From the NCBI GenBank assembly GCA_017853275.1, contig JAFMJV010000012.1:1-61382 (forward strand): a stretch of DNA of 61,382 bases, written 5' to 3'. Made by a program: the position numbers and the translations under genes. Shown in pieces: positions 16,788-25,510 of the stretch (positions are counted from its first letter, which is position 1; each line of letters begins with the position of its first letter). The notes beneath the pieces were generated by a model that was not told where the DNA came from, made no database searches, and saw only the letters and a program-made list of their open reading frames with translations. The stretch is from Chloroflexota bacterium (lineage in GTDB: Bacteria; Chloroflexota; Limnocylindria; Limnocylindrales; CSP1-4).

Positions 16788-17471
16788 TCAGCCGCCGCGC
16801 ACCGCCCGTCGTGCCTCCCGGGCGACGCGCAGGAAGCTGCGCACGTGGTGGACCGGCCGGATATGGCTCGGCGCGCCGTCGTAGATCGTGCGGATCGGGA
16901 CCCAGTCGATCGCGAGCCCGTCCCGGATCGCCCGGGTGATCATCTCCACCTCGAACTCGAAGCCCTGCTCCCGGCTCTCGAGGAGACGCTCCATGAGGAC
17001 CCGGCCGATCAGCCGGTAGCCCGACTGGTTGTCCGGGATGCGGCGGCCGACCGCCCACGAGAAGGTCGCGGTGCCGAGCGTGTTCGCCAGCCGGCGGACC
17101 GGCGGCATCTGCGAGAAGGTCCGGCAGCCGATGATCAGCGGCGCACGGCGCGCCTCCCAGGCGGCGAGGAAGGCGGGGATCTCCGCGGGATCGTGCTGGC
17201 CATCCCCATCCAGGGTGACGACCGCCTCCGCTCCCGCCGCGAGCGCGTGCCGGAAGCCGGCCCGGAGCGCGGCTCCCTTCCCGGCGTTCGGGCGCTGCCG
17301 GAGGACGGTGGCCCCGGCGGCCTCCGCGGCCTCCGCGGTCCCGTCGTCCGATCCGTCATCCACGACGACGACGGGGAGGTGGCGCAGAGCCCCCGCGACG
17401 ACCGCCGCGATCCGCGGCGCCTCCCGGTAGGCGGGGACAAGGGCGATGACGCGAGGCGGGTCGGCTTCCAC
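16788..17471 (-). CDS. Family 2 glycosyltransferase (DPM synthase/DPG-like)
   Basis: 227 residues from GTG 17471. GT-A fold markers are VIALVPAYREAPRIAAVVAG, VVVVDDGSDDGTAE (nucleotide-binding aspartates), NAGKGAALRAGF and LDGDGQHDPAEIP (DxD motif). No membrane anchor is seen, so it is soluble or peripheral. The GFEFEVEMITRA segment is typical of polyprenyl-phosphate sugar synthases. TACCCT ends 6 bases before the start with no ribosome-binding site. Divergent from the rhomboid gene. Confidence 0.88.
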   Translation of the reverse strand: MEADPPRVIALVPAYREAPRIAAVVAGALRHLPVVVVDDGSDDGTAEAAEAAGATVLRQRPNAGKGAALRAGFRHALAAGAEAVVTLDGDGQHDPAEIPAFLAAWEARRAPLIIGCRTFSQMPPVRRLANTLGTATFSWAVGRRIPDNQSGYRLIGRVLMERLLESREQGFEFEVEMITRAIRDGLAIDWVPIRTIYDGAPSHIRPVHHVRSFLRVAREARRAVRGG

Positions 17472-17477
17472 GTCCGC

Positions 17478-17483
17478 AGGGTA
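17478..17483 (-). promoter_or_regulatory. -10-like TACCCT, probable leaderless GT2 start
   Basis: Minus strand TACCCT, a 6-base gap, then GTG at 17471. It mirrors the box of the divergent rhomboid gene, forming the inverted pair AGGGTAC/GTACCCT. Confidence 0.5.
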
Positions 17484-17531
17484 CGTGGCCGCGGGCCGCT
17501 CCGCCCGGCGGCCCCGGCGGGGCGCCTACGG

Positions 17532-17537
17532 TACCCT
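17532..17537 (+). promoter_or_regulatory. -10-like TACCCT, probable leaderless rhomboid start
   Basis: TACCCT, a 7-base gap, then the ATG at 17545; no Shine-Dalgarno sequence between. Confidence 0.5.
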
Positions 17538-17544
17538 TCCCCCG

Positions 17545-18702
17545 ATGGCCTCCGACCCCACCCGTCCCGGCCCGCTCGACCCCGCCGTCGCGATCGCCCT
17601 CCTCGAGCAGGCGCGGACGCTCGCGGCGGGGGGCGACTGGGAGCCTGCCGCGGCCGCCTTCTCGCGGGTCGTGGGCTGTGCGGACCCCGATCTCCACCTC
17701 GCGGCGCTCCTCGGCCTCGCCGAGTGCCGCTACCGGATGGACGACGAGACCGGCGCCCTCCAGGCCTGGCTCGCCGCGACCCAGGCACCGGAGGGCCCGC
17801 TCAGCTGGCGCGCCTGGACCGCGCTCGCCGGCGCGCGGGTCCGTGAGGGGGACCTCGTGGGGGCGACGCGCGCCTACCGGGAGGCGGAGCGGCGCGCACC
17901 GGAGGCCGAGCGCCCCGCGATCGCCGCACGCCTCGGCTGGCTGAGCAAGGAGCAGGGCGACGGACGCTCGGCGGACCGCTGGTTCTCGCGCTCCCGGGGT
18001 CCCGGGCTCGGCGGCCGCCCGGTCGTCACCCTCGCGATCCTCCTCGTCACCCTCGTCATCGGCGTCGCCGGGGTCTTCTCGGCCGAGATCGAGCTCCTCA
18101 CCTACGAGTGGTTCGCGCTCTGGAAGCCCGGCGTCGCGGCGGGCGAGTGGTGGCGGCTGATCACCGTCGTCCTCGTCCACGGTGGCGCGCTCCACCTCGC
18201 CTTCAACCTCTACGCGCTCTGGATCGTGGGGCCGATCGTGGAGGCCCTCTATGGGCCGGTCCGCTTCCTCGGGCTCTATCTCCTGTGCGCGATCGCAGGC
18301 TCCACGGCGAGCTATCTCTTCCTTCCGGCACCCCTCGCCGTCGGCGCGAGCGGCGCGATCTTCGGGCTCTTCGGCGTCCTCCTCGTGGCGGACCGGGTCC
18401 ACCGCCCGGCGCTCACCCGGGGGGCGCGGAACCTGACCACACAGATCGGCGGCCTGATCGTCCTGAACATCGCGATCGGCTTCATCTCGCCGGGGATCGA
18501 CAACGCCGCCCATATCGGCGGCCTCATCGCGGGTGCCTGGCTCGGCCTCACGATCGTCCCCGCGGGCGCGATCACGCTCGGCGGGCTCTGGCAGGGGGTG
18601 ATGGACGACCGGCGACGCCGGCTCCTCGTGGCCGCCTGCGGCGTGGCGGTCGTCCTCGGCTTCGCGCTTCTCGGCCTCGCGCTCGGGCCGATCCGGATCT
18701 GA
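17545..18702 (+). CDS. Rhomboid-family intramembrane serine protease with N-terminal TPR-like region
   Basis: 385 residues. Residues 1-150 are soluble and helical with TPR-like spacing (LLEQARTLAAGGDWEPAAAA, LLGLAECRYRMDDETGALQA). About six membrane helices follow. The rhomboid marks are HGGALHLAFNLYALW (conserved H and N), GASGAIFGLFG with the catalytic serine, and AAHIGGLIAGAW with the catalytic histidine. Rhomboids cut transmembrane helices of partner proteins; the TPR region may recruit them. All catalytic residues are present, so it should be active. Confidence 0.92.
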   Translation: MASDPTRPGPLDPAVAIALLEQARTLAAGGDWEPAAAAFSRVVGCADPDLHLAALLGLAECRYRMDDETGALQAWLAATQAPEGPLSWRAWTALAGARVREGDLVGATRAYREAERRAPEAERPAIAARLGWLSKEQGDGRSADRWFSRSRGPGLGGRPVVTLAILLVTLVIGVAGVFSAEIELLTYEWFALWKPGVAAGEWWRLITVVLVHGGALHLAFNLYALWIVGPIVEALYGPVRFLGLYLLCAIAGSTASYLFLPAPLAVGASGAIFGLFGVLLVADRVHRPALTRGARNLTTQIGGLIVLNIAIGFISPGIDNAAHIGGLIAGAWLGLTIVPAGAITLGGLWQGVMDDRRRRLLVAACGVAVVLGFALLGLALGPIRI

Positions 18703-18711
18703 CGCGGTGGC

Positions 18712-19506
18712 CTAGGAGGTCGCCCGGATCTCCCCGAAGACGACGTCCTCGCCGGGCGCGGCATCCGGATCCGCGGACGCGGGCTCCAGCGTGAGCATGG
18801 CCGCGCTCGCGTCCCCCAGGTCCACCGGGACCTCCACCGAGAGGACCCCGCGGCCATCCCAGGCGAAGGCCTTGCCGCCGTGGACGCCGGCCTCGTCCGC
18901 GTGCCAGAACCGGTAGACGAAGCCCTCGGGGGTGGGCGGCAGATCGTCCGCCACGACCCACGCCTCTGCAGCGCCGGGGACGAAGAGGACGAGCGCACCG
19001 TGGCCGGTCCGCCCCTCGCTCGGGGCGAGCCATGCGGTGGCATGGGCGGGATCCGCCAGGACCGCCATCGCCGATGCCCGCGTCTCGAGCTCGGCCGTGG
19101 CCGCCTGGGCGAGCTGGCGCCACCCGTCGTTCTCTGCGCGCAGCGAGCCCACCTGGAGGCCGAGGGCTGCGATCACCACGACCGCAGCCGATCCAAGCCC
19201 CGCGCCGAGCCAGGCCGGGACGGTGAGGCGGGAGCGGAGCCCGCCCACGGGGGCAGGCATCTGCCACACCTCCGTGCCGGTGGCATCCGCGCGGATCCGG
19301 GCGAGGACGCCGGCGCCGAGACCGGCGGGGACCGGCCGTGCGGGCGCGAGAAGGGCGAGACCGGAGAGGACCTCGTCGAGCTCCTGGCCGAGGGCACGGC
19401 ACCGGCTGCAGACCGGGAGGTGCCGCTCGATCGAGCGCCGCTCCTCCTGGTCCAGGTCGCCGATCGCGCGGCCGGCGGTCAGCTCTGCGAAGGCTGCGTG
19501 ATCCAC
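18712..19506 (-). CDS. Anti-sigma factor, RskA family
   Basis: 264 residues from GTG 19506, inside the end of the sigma gene (28-base overlap). The N-terminal region has a zinc anti-sigma pattern, ELTAGRAIGDLDQEERRSIE then HLPVCSRC. One membrane helix follows (LGAGLGSAAVVVIAALGLQV). The extracytoplasmic C-terminal domain matches RskA: FVYRFWHADEAGVHGGKAF and LTLEPASADPDA. It should hold the partner sigma factor at the membrane until a signal, often proteolysis, frees it. Order and overlap with 19479 fit a coupled sigma/anti-sigma pair. Confidence 0.85.
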   Translation of the reverse strand: MDHAAFAELTAGRAIGDLDQEERRSIERHLPVCSRCRALGQELDEVLSGLALLAPARPVPAGLGAGVLARIRADATGTEVWQMPAPVGGLRSRLTVPAWLGAGLGSAAVVVIAALGLQVGSLRAENDGWRQLAQAATAELETRASAMAVLADPAHATAWLAPSEGRTGHGALVLFVPGAAEAWVVADDLPPTPEGFVYRFWHADEAGVHGGKAFAWDGRGVLSVEVPVDLGDASAAMLTLEPASADPDAAPGEDVVFGEIRATS

Positions 19507-20105
19507 GATCCGGCCGTCGGCTGGTCGGCGACCGAGTCGCCGAGGAGGTCCCGGAGGCGAAGAAGGCCCGTCCGGATCCGCGTCTTGGCGGTCCCGAGCG
19601 GGATCTCCAGCTTCTCGGCGACCTCGACATGGGTGAGGCCGTGGAAGAAGGCGAGCTCGACGCAGGTGCGCTGGGCCTCGGGGAGCTGCGTCATCGCCTC
19701 GAGGACGCGCTCGCGGCGGATCTTGGCCCACGCCGCGTCATCGACGTCCTCCGGCGCCTCGTGGCGCTCGAGCTCCGTCTCGGGCGCGTAGCGCTTCCAG
19801 ACGTTCGCCTCCTTGCGCACGAGGTCGATCGCCTTGTGGCGCGTGAGCGCGAAGAGCCAGCTGGAGACCGCGCCGCGCGCGGGGTCGAAGCGGGTGGAGT
19901 CGCGCCAGACCGCCAGGAAGACCTCCTGGACGACCTCCTGTGCGTAGCGGTCCGCCCCGGTCACCTGGTAGGCAAGGGAATAGAGGGGTCCGCTGTAGCG
20001 CTGGTAGAGCTCCGCGACGGCCTGCTCGTCCTTGTCACGGATCCTGAGGAGGAGGTCGACCTCCTCCTGCTTCTGTCGGTCGATCGTTTCGGGGCGCGCG
20101 TCCAA
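19479..20105 (-). CDS. ECF RNA polymerase sigma factor (SigK-like)
   Basis: 208 residues from TTG 20105, chosen because GGAGG lies 5 bases upstream and the product then starts like other ECF factors. GTG 20120 and ATG 20183 are in-frame alternatives. Region 2 includes LLLRIRDKDEQAVAELYQRY and VVQEVFLAVWRDS; region 4 includes HGLTHVEVAEKL and EIPLGTAKTRIRTGLLRLR. It directs polymerase to a regulon not visible here. It is kept in check by the RskA-like protein encoded next. A 7-bp inverted repeat lies upstream. Confidence 0.88.
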   Translation of the reverse strand: MDARPETIDRQKQEEVDLLLRIRDKDEQAVAELYQRYSGPLYSLAYQVTGADRYAQEVVQEVFLAVWRDSTRFDPARGAVSSWLFALTRHKAIDLVRKEANVWKRYAPETELERHEAPEDVDDAAWAKIRRERVLEAMTQLPEAQRTCVELAFFHGLTHVEVAEKLEIPLGTAKTRIRTGLLRLRDLLGDSVADQPTAGSWITQPSQS

Positions 20106-20138
20106 TCGTCCCTCCGGCACGGGGCCTCTGCGCGCATT

Positions 20139-20160
20139 GTCCCACACCGGGGAGTGGGAC
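20139..20160. promoter_or_regulatory. Inverted repeat upstream of the sigma gene
   Basis: GTCCCAC and GTGGGAC flank an 8-base spacer. On the minus strand its end merges with GACAAT (20141-20136), a possible -10 for the sigma gene. That position suits an operator; it could also be a 5' hairpin. Confidence 0.4.
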
Positions 20161-20243
20161 GGGAGGGCGGTCCGGGGGTGCATGCCGACTCTTCGCAGCG
20201 CGCGGCCCGGCGGATGGCCCGGCCTACCGCGGCAGAGGTACGC

Positions 20244-21224
20244 TCAGCCCGCTCCGCCGAGAAGGTCCGGACGCCGCGCGAAGCGGTCGATCAGCCGGTA
20301 GAGATCCCGCTTCCGGCGCCGCTCGGCCTCGGACGGGTCGGGGTCCTCCGGCGCAGGCGCCGCGATCCCGGCGGTCGCGAGGGGGAGGTCGAGCGCGAGC
20401 GCCCGCCGGGGCTCGGGATCCGTTCCCTCCGGGGGCTCGGGGCCGTCCCGGAGGACGAGGCTCCACCAGCGGTCCAGGGTCGTCTCGCCGAAGTGGGCCT
20501 CGTCCAGCGGCCCGAGCGCGATGAGGTCGCTTCGCCGGAAGGCGAGCAGGGTCCGGTCGATCGCCACGACCGGAGCTCCGGAAGCCGGAGCGAGCCGGCG
20601 CACATCCGTCCCCGCGAGCCCGATCGCGCCCGCGACGGCGACGCCGGGGTCTTCCAGGGCGGCGACCAGGGGCCCGATCGGATCGCCCACGGGCTCCACG
20701 CCCGCGGCGATCCAGACGACGATCCGTCCGCCCGCCCGGCGTCCGCCCGCGTTCCTCGCGACGGCCGGCGAGACGGGACGTGCCATCCGGACGACCTCCG
20801 GGCTCCGGCCCCCCACCACGCATCCTGCGAGGGTGGCGAGCCACGCGTCCAGCGCGGCCTCCGGCCCGGCGACCACGACCGTCTCGGTCCCCGCGGGGGC
20901 GTGCGCTGCCAGCGCCGCCAGCGTCCGCGCCGCCGGCTCCGGGTCCTGGCCGGCCACGAGGATCACGGTCGCGCCGTCGCCTTCCGGCTCACCGGTGCGC
21001 GCGGGGACCGCGCCGCTCCAGCCGTAGCGGATCCCGTCCGGTGTCACCACGTCCGCCGGGTGCGCAGGATGGACGGTGCTCTCGCCGCCGCGGTCGACCA
21101 CGCGCCAGCCTGCTGCCTCGATCTCGTCCTTCAGGCGGTCGGCCGCGGCGAAGTCCCGGCTACGCCGCGCGGCGGAACGGGCACGCGCCAGGGCGAGGAT
21201 CTCCGGGGGAACGTCGGGCCGCAC
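20244..21224 (-). CDS. CysRS C-terminal-like tail fused to a GT2-like domain
   Basis: 326 residues. The first 45 (ALARARSAARRSRDFAAADR then LKDEIEAAGWRVVDR) closely resemble the C-terminal helical tail of cysteinyl-tRNA synthetase. The rest looks like a GT-A/family 2 domain: VILVAGQDPEPAARTLAALA, VARNAGGRRAGGRIVVWIAA, then AIDRTLLAFRRSDLIALGPL, which mimics the FRR-LxxLGG segment of GT2 enzymes, although the usual DxD acid pair is not obvious. It ends in a charged helix. Activity is unknown and may be lost. TATCAT (21236-21231) and a 6-base gap precede the GTG. Divergent from the MFS gene. Confidence 0.7.
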   Translation of the reverse strand: MRPDVPPEILALARARSAARRSRDFAAADRLKDEIEAAGWRVVDRGGESTVHPAHPADVVTPDGIRYGWSGAVPARTGEPEGDGATVILVAGQDPEPAARTLAALAAHAPAGTETVVVAGPEAALDAWLATLAGCVVGGRSPEVVRMARPVSPAVARNAGGRRAGGRIVVWIAAGVEPVGDPIGPLVAALEDPGVAVAGAIGLAGTDVRRLAPASGAPVVAIDRTLLAFRRSDLIALGPLDEAHFGETTLDRWWSLVLRDGPEPPEGTDPEPRRALALDLPLATAGIAAPAPEDPDPSEAERRRKRDLYRLIDRFARRPDLLGGAG

Positions 21225-21230
21225 CGGCGG

Positions 21231-21236
21231 ATGATA
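21231..21236 (-). promoter_or_regulatory. -10-like TATCAT, probable leaderless start at 21224
   Basis: Minus strand TATCAT, 6-base gap, then GTG. It lies only about 20 bases from the divergent box at 21256-21261, so the two promoters may compete. Confidence 0.5.
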
Positions 21237-21255
21237 GGGGACGAGGGGAGGCCGC

Positions 21256-21261
21256 TACCAT
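21256..21261 (+). promoter_or_regulatory. -10-like TACCAT, probable leaderless MFS start
   Basis: TACCAT, 6-base gap, then GTG 21268, with no Shine-Dalgarno sequence. Confidence 0.5.
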
Positions 21262-21267
21262 CGCGGG

Positions 21268-22641
21268 GTGGACCGATCCCTTCGCGCCGTCATCGCGGGC
21301 ACCTTCACCCTCCGCTTCTCCACGGGGCTGACCGGCGCGCTCCTCGTCTACTACCTTGCGAACCTCGAGGCGCACGGCGGGGATCCGGTCGACGCGCTGG
21401 AGATCGGCGCCCTCAGCGCCGCGTTCTTCGCGGCCGAGCTCGTCCTCTCGCCCCTCTTCGGGATCCTCTCGGACCGGATCGGGCACCACCGGGTGATGCA
21501 GCTCGGCCCGCTCTTCGGGCTCGTGGCGGTGATCATCACGGCGCTCACCACCGACCTCTGGATCCTCGGCTCCACGCGTCTCCTCGAGGGCGCCTCCACC
21601 GCCGCGAGCGTCCCCTCGATCCTCGGCTTCATCGCGATGGCGACCGCCCATGACGAGGCCCTCCGCGGGCGGGCGTCGGCGCGCTTCGAGGCGGCCACGG
21701 TCGCGGGGCTCGGGGCGGGGATCGGCATGGCGGGCGTCCTGTGGACGGTCATGGGTCCGCTCGCCTTCTGGCTGAACGGGCTGATCTACCTGGGATCGCT
21801 CGCGATCTACCGCTACGGGGTGCGCGTGCCGGAGGCGGCGATCCGTCCCCGCGAGGGCGGCGCCTGGCGGCGCTACGGCCGACTCCTGCGACGCTCCCAC
21901 GTCTGGCTCCTCGCGCCCACGTGGATCGCGATCAACGCCGCCCTCGGGCTCTACACGAGCCAGACCCTCTTCCAGATGACGCGCACGCCGGACCCGCGCT
22001 TCGCGGGCCAGGCGCTCGTCGGCGGGATCGCACCGCTGGCGATCACGGCCGGTCTCCTCGTGCTCGGGGCGGTCTTCTTCGCGGGCATCTGGTACTGGGG
22101 AGACCGCTTCGCGACCCTCCGCCGGACCACGATCATCGGCTACGGGATCGGCGGTGGCTTCGTCCTCGTGGCGGGTGCCCTCCTCGTCAACCACGGCCAG
22201 GCGCTCGGTCCCTTCGCCGGGGTCGTCGGCGGTCTCCTGGCGGCCGCGGGCATCTTCGTCCTCGCGGGGGCGACCCCGGCCGCGCTCGGGCTCCTCGCCG
22301 ACATCAGCGAAGCCTTCCCGGAGGATCGCGGCGCCGTGATGGGGCTCTACAGCGTCTTCCTCGCGCTCGGCCAGATCGCCGGGGCGATCGTGGGTGGCGC
22401 CGCGGCCGAGGCGTGGGCCTTCGACGGGATCCTCGCGATGACCGCCCTGCTCATGGGGATCGCGCTCGTCCCGCTCCGCCGCCTCCGGGGCTTCGAGGAG
22501 GACTTCGAGACGAGCCCCGGCGAGGGACCCGGGATCGCGACCCTCCCCGATGGCCGGACCTGGTCGCCCGCGCTCGATCGGGCCGCCCCGGATGCCCCTT
22601 CCGTCCCGAGCCCGTCCCTCGAGGAGGAGCCGACCCCGTGA
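21268..22641 (+). CDS. MFS transporter
   Basis: 457 residues, about twelve membrane helices in two groups of six. The first half has the MFS loop motif GILSDRIGHHRVM; the second half has a weaker counterpart around WYWGDRFATLRRT. A hydrophilic C-terminal tail of about 50 residues follows the last helix. The closest styles are drug or sugar efflux MFS members; substrate unknown. The stop overlaps the GTG of the aldehyde dehydrogenase (GTGA), so transporter and enzyme are in one coupled operon and may act on the same compound. Confidence 0.88.
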   Translation: MDRSLRAVIAGTFTLRFSTGLTGALLVYYLANLEAHGGDPVDALEIGALSAAFFAAELVLSPLFGILSDRIGHHRVMQLGPLFGLVAVIITALTTDLWILGSTRLLEGASTAASVPSILGFIAMATAHDEALRGRASARFEAATVAGLGAGIGMAGVLWTVMGPLAFWLNGLIYLGSLAIYRYGVRVPEAAIRPREGGAWRRYGRLLRRSHVWLLAPTWIAINAALGLYTSQTLFQMTRTPDPRFAGQALVGGIAPLAITAGLLVLGAVFFAGIWYWGDRFATLRRTTIIGYGIGGGFVLVAGALLVNHGQALGPFAGVVGGLLAAAGIFVLAGATPAALGLLADISEAFPEDRGAVMGLYSVFLALGQIAGAIVGGAAAEAWAFDGILAMTALLMGIALVPLRRLRGFEEDFETSPGEGPGIATLPDGRTWSPALDRAAPDAPSVPSPSLEEEPTP

Positions 22642-24182
22642 CCGACCCCCGGATCCCCGTCCACGGCAACCTCATCGACGGGACGTGGCAGGAGGCGATG
22701 AGCGGCGAGCTCTTCCCGTCCACGGACCCCGCGGACGGGCGGCGGGTCCTCGCGGCCCATGCGGCCTCCGGCCCGGGCGATATCGCCGAGGCGGTCGCCG
22801 CAGCCAGGCGTGCCCAGCCGGCCTGGCGGGCGACGCCCGCGCCGCGCCGGGGCGAGATCCTCTTCCGCTTCGCCGGGCTCCTCGCGGAGCACAAGGAGCG
22901 GCTCGCCCTCCAGGTCGTCCACGAGATGGGGAAGGTCCTCGCCGAGGCGCGCGGGGACGTCCAGGAGGCGATCGATATCGCCTACCTGATGGCGGGCGAG
23001 GGGCGGCGGATGGCCGGGGAGACGGTCCGCTCCGAGCTGCCGGACAAGTGGGCGATGAGCGTTCGCGAGCCGCTCGGCGTGGCCGGGCTGATCACCCCCT
23101 GGAACTTCCCCACCGCGATCCCGATGTGGAAGGCGATGCCCGCCCTCGTGGCCGGGAACACGATCGTCCTGAAGCCCGCATCCGCCACCCCCGGCTGCGC
23201 GGTCCTCCTCGCGGAGCTCCTCGTGGAGGCGGGCTTCCCGCCCGGCACGGTCAACCTCGTCACCGGGTCGGGGGAGATGGCCGGCGCCGAGCTGGTCGAC
23301 AACCCGGACGTCCCGGTCATCTCCTTCACCGGCAGCGCGGAGACGGGCCGCACGATCGCCGCCCGTGCCGGCCGGCGCCTGAAGCGGCTCTCGCTCGAGC
23401 TCGGCGGCAAGAACGCGATCCTCGTGGCGGAGGACGCGGACCTCGAGCTCGCCGTGGAAGGGATCCTCTGGTCCGCCTTCGGGACGACCGGCCAGCGCTG
23501 CACCGCGGCCAGCCGGGTGATCGTGGTGGACGCCGTGGCGGACCGCCTCGTGGAGCGGCTCGTGGAGCGGACGCGCGCCCTCCGCGTGGGCCCCGGGATC
23601 GACCCCGCCACGGAGGTGGGGCCGCTCATCTCCGCGGCGGCGCGGGAGCGCACGGAGGCCTACCTGGGGATCGGGATCGCGGACGGCGCCCGGCACCTGT
23701 GCGGCGGCGAGCGGCCGGCGGATCCGGCGCTCGCGCACGGCTGGTACCTCACGCCGGCGATCCTGGACGGAGTGGACCCGATGTCCCGGGTCGGCCAGGA
23801 GGAGGTCTTCGGGCCGCTCCTCTCGATCATCCGCGTCCCGGACCTGGACGCCGCCGTCCCGGCCGCGAACCAGGTCGCCTACGGCCTCTCGTCCAGCATC
23901 TACACGCAGGACCTGGCGACCGCCTTCCGGATGATGAGCGCGCTCACGACCGGGCTCGTCTACGTGAACGCGGGGACGATCGGCGCCGAGACCCACCTTC
24001 CCTTCGGCGGGATGCGGGCGTCCGGGAACGGGCACCGCGAGGCAGGTCACGCGGCGCTCGACACGTACACCGAGTGGAAGGCGATCTACGTGGACTACTC
24101 GGGCCGGCTCCAGCGCGCGCAGATCGACAACCAGCCCGCGCCCGGGGATGGGGCGCCGGGCGGGCGATCGCCGGGGCGATGA
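22638..24182 (+). CDS. NAD(P)-dependent aldehyde dehydrogenase
   Basis: 514 residues from GTG 22638. Full ALDH pattern: PWNFPTAIPMWKAMPALVAG with the oxyanion asparagine, FTGSAETGR for cofactor binding, LELGGKNAILV with the general-base glutamate, and GQRCTAASR with the catalytic cysteine at about residue 288. Similar to semialdehyde dehydrogenases (succinate or alpha-ketoglutarate semialdehyde), but the substrate is not certain. Extra C-terminal residues end in a glycine/proline tail. It is coupled to the MFS gene before it and to the next gene by ATGA overlap. Confidence 0.92.
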   Translation: MTDPRIPVHGNLIDGTWQEAMSGELFPSTDPADGRRVLAAHAASGPGDIAEAVAAARRAQPAWRATPAPRRGEILFRFAGLLAEHKERLALQVVHEMGKVLAEARGDVQEAIDIAYLMAGEGRRMAGETVRSELPDKWAMSVREPLGVAGLITPWNFPTAIPMWKAMPALVAGNTIVLKPASATPGCAVLLAELLVEAGFPPGTVNLVTGSGEMAGAELVDNPDVPVISFTGSAETGRTIAARAGRRLKRLSLELGGKNAILVAEDADLELAVEGILWSAFGTTGQRCTAASRVIVVDAVADRLVERLVERTRALRVGPGIDPATEVGPLISAAARERTEAYLGIGIADGARHLCGGERPADPALAHGWYLTPAILDGVDPMSRVGQEEVFGPLLSIIRVPDLDAAVPAANQVAYGLSSSIYTQDLATAFRMMSALTTGLVYVNAGTIGAETHLPFGGMRASGNGHREAGHAALDTYTEWKAIYVDYSGRLQRAQIDNQPAPGDGAPGGRSPGR

Positions 24183-25510
24183 GCGGCGCGCCCCGCGATG
24201 GGGCTGACGAGGCGGTCGGCCGGGCCATCGCCGCGGCCGCGCTTCTCGGCGTCGAGCTCGACCCGGCGGAGGCCGCAGCGTGGATCGCGGCGATCGCGGC
24301 GGAGGCGGCCGGCGGCCCGCTCCACCTGGACGTGGCGGAGGGCGCGTGGGGCCACCGGCTCCCGATGGCGGACTTCGACGCGGCGGGGCTCGAGCGCGCC
24401 CGCGCCCTCGCGGCTCTCGTCCGGATCCCGGACGCGCCCCCCGCGCTCGCCGGTGCGATCGCGCTCTCGGGATCCGCTGCCCAGGGACGTGTCCAGGCCT
24501 ACCCCGCGGACGCCGACTTCCTCCAGCGCGTCCACGTCATCGCGCCCGACCGCGCCGCCGCGGTCGACCTGCTCGGGGACGCGCTGCGCGCCCACGCGCT
24601 CGCCGCCCGCTCCGGCCCCGGGTCCCGGCTCCTCGAGGTGAAGTGGGGCGAGCACGATGAGGCCGGCACGTGCGACGGCCGCGAGGTGCGGCGGGGCGAG
24701 GCGATCGCGTGGCGTCCCGATGCGCTCGCTGCCGGGCGCCTTCTCCTCCGCCGCGCGGATGGCTCGGAGCGGACGATCGCGTGGGCGGAGGCGCCGGGCC
24801 GTCCCGGTTGGTGCAAGCTCGACTGGATCGTGGCGGACCCGGCTGCCGGAACGCTCGGCAAGGTCTCCAACGTGCTCGACCCCACCTGGGAGGAGGCGGA
24901 CGGCACGATCGTCCCGCTGGACGGCTTCCTCGAGCCCTGGTTCCAGGAGGTCTACCTCGAGCCCGGCAGCCGGCCGCTCGTCACGCGCGTCGTGGGGGAG
25001 CTCGGCACGGATGCGCTCGCCGCCTACGTCCGCGAGCTGGAGGCCGAGGTCCGGCGCTACACGGTGGTCAGCCCGAACCACGGGAAGGCCGCCCGGCGGG
25101 CCTACAACATCTTCCGGATCACCGGGCGCTACGCCGAGGCGGCCTGGCTGCGGGAGCTCTTCGACGAGCCGGTCGCGGCGCTCTACCAGGTCGCGGCGCT
25201 CATCGACACGATCGACGAGGCATCCGCTGCGGACGCCGTGGCGACCGAGGTCCTCGTGGCCCAGCTCGACCGGCTGATCGCGGCGAGCATCGCGGCGCTC
25301 GAGGGACCGGAGGAAGCGGAGGCGGTCGCCCGTCTCGGGCGGCTCCGCGCGGCGGTGGCGGCCCGTGCCGGCGCGGCGGAGCGGCGGGCCGAGGTCGCCG
25401 CGGCGCGCAGCCTCGCGCTCGCCGCCGTGGACGACTGGTTCCGGCGGGCGATGCGGGCGATGCCCTCGATCGCCGCCTGGCTGGACGAGCTGGCGGCGCG
25501 CCCCGGCTAG
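24179..25510 (+). CDS. Nucleotidyltransferase-like protein of unknown function
   Basis: 443 residues. A short stretch LSGSAAQGRVQAYPADADFL has the G-S-x(3)-G and spaced acidic pair of the pol-beta-type nucleotidyltransferase fold. The rest is helical and acidic, with WCKLDWIVADPAAGTLGKVS and SPNHGKAARRAYNIFRITGR as its most conserved-looking parts. I did not recognise a named family. It is coupled to the aldehyde dehydrogenase upstream, so it belongs to the MFS-ALDH operon. Its last bases CTAG also serve the stop of the convergent aldolase gene. Confidence 0.7.
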   Translation: MSGAPRDGADEAVGRAIAAAALLGVELDPAEAAAWIAAIAAEAAGGPLHLDVAEGAWGHRLPMADFDAAGLERARALAALVRIPDAPPALAGAIALSGSAAQGRVQAYPADADFLQRVHVIAPDRAAAVDLLGDALRAHALAARSGPGSRLLEVKWGEHDEAGTCDGREVRRGEAIAWRPDALAAGRLLLRRADGSERTIAWAEAPGRPGWCKLDWIVADPAAGTLGKVSNVLDPTWEEADGTIVPLDGFLEPWFQEVYLEPGSRPLVTRVVGELGTDALAAYVRELEAEVRRYTVVSPNHGKAARRAYNIFRITGRYAEAAWLRELFDEPVAALYQVAALIDTIDEASAADAVATEVLVAQLDRLIAASIAALEGPEEAEAVARLGRLRAAVAARAGAAERRAEVAAARSLALAAVDDWFRRAMRAMPSIAAWLDELAARPG

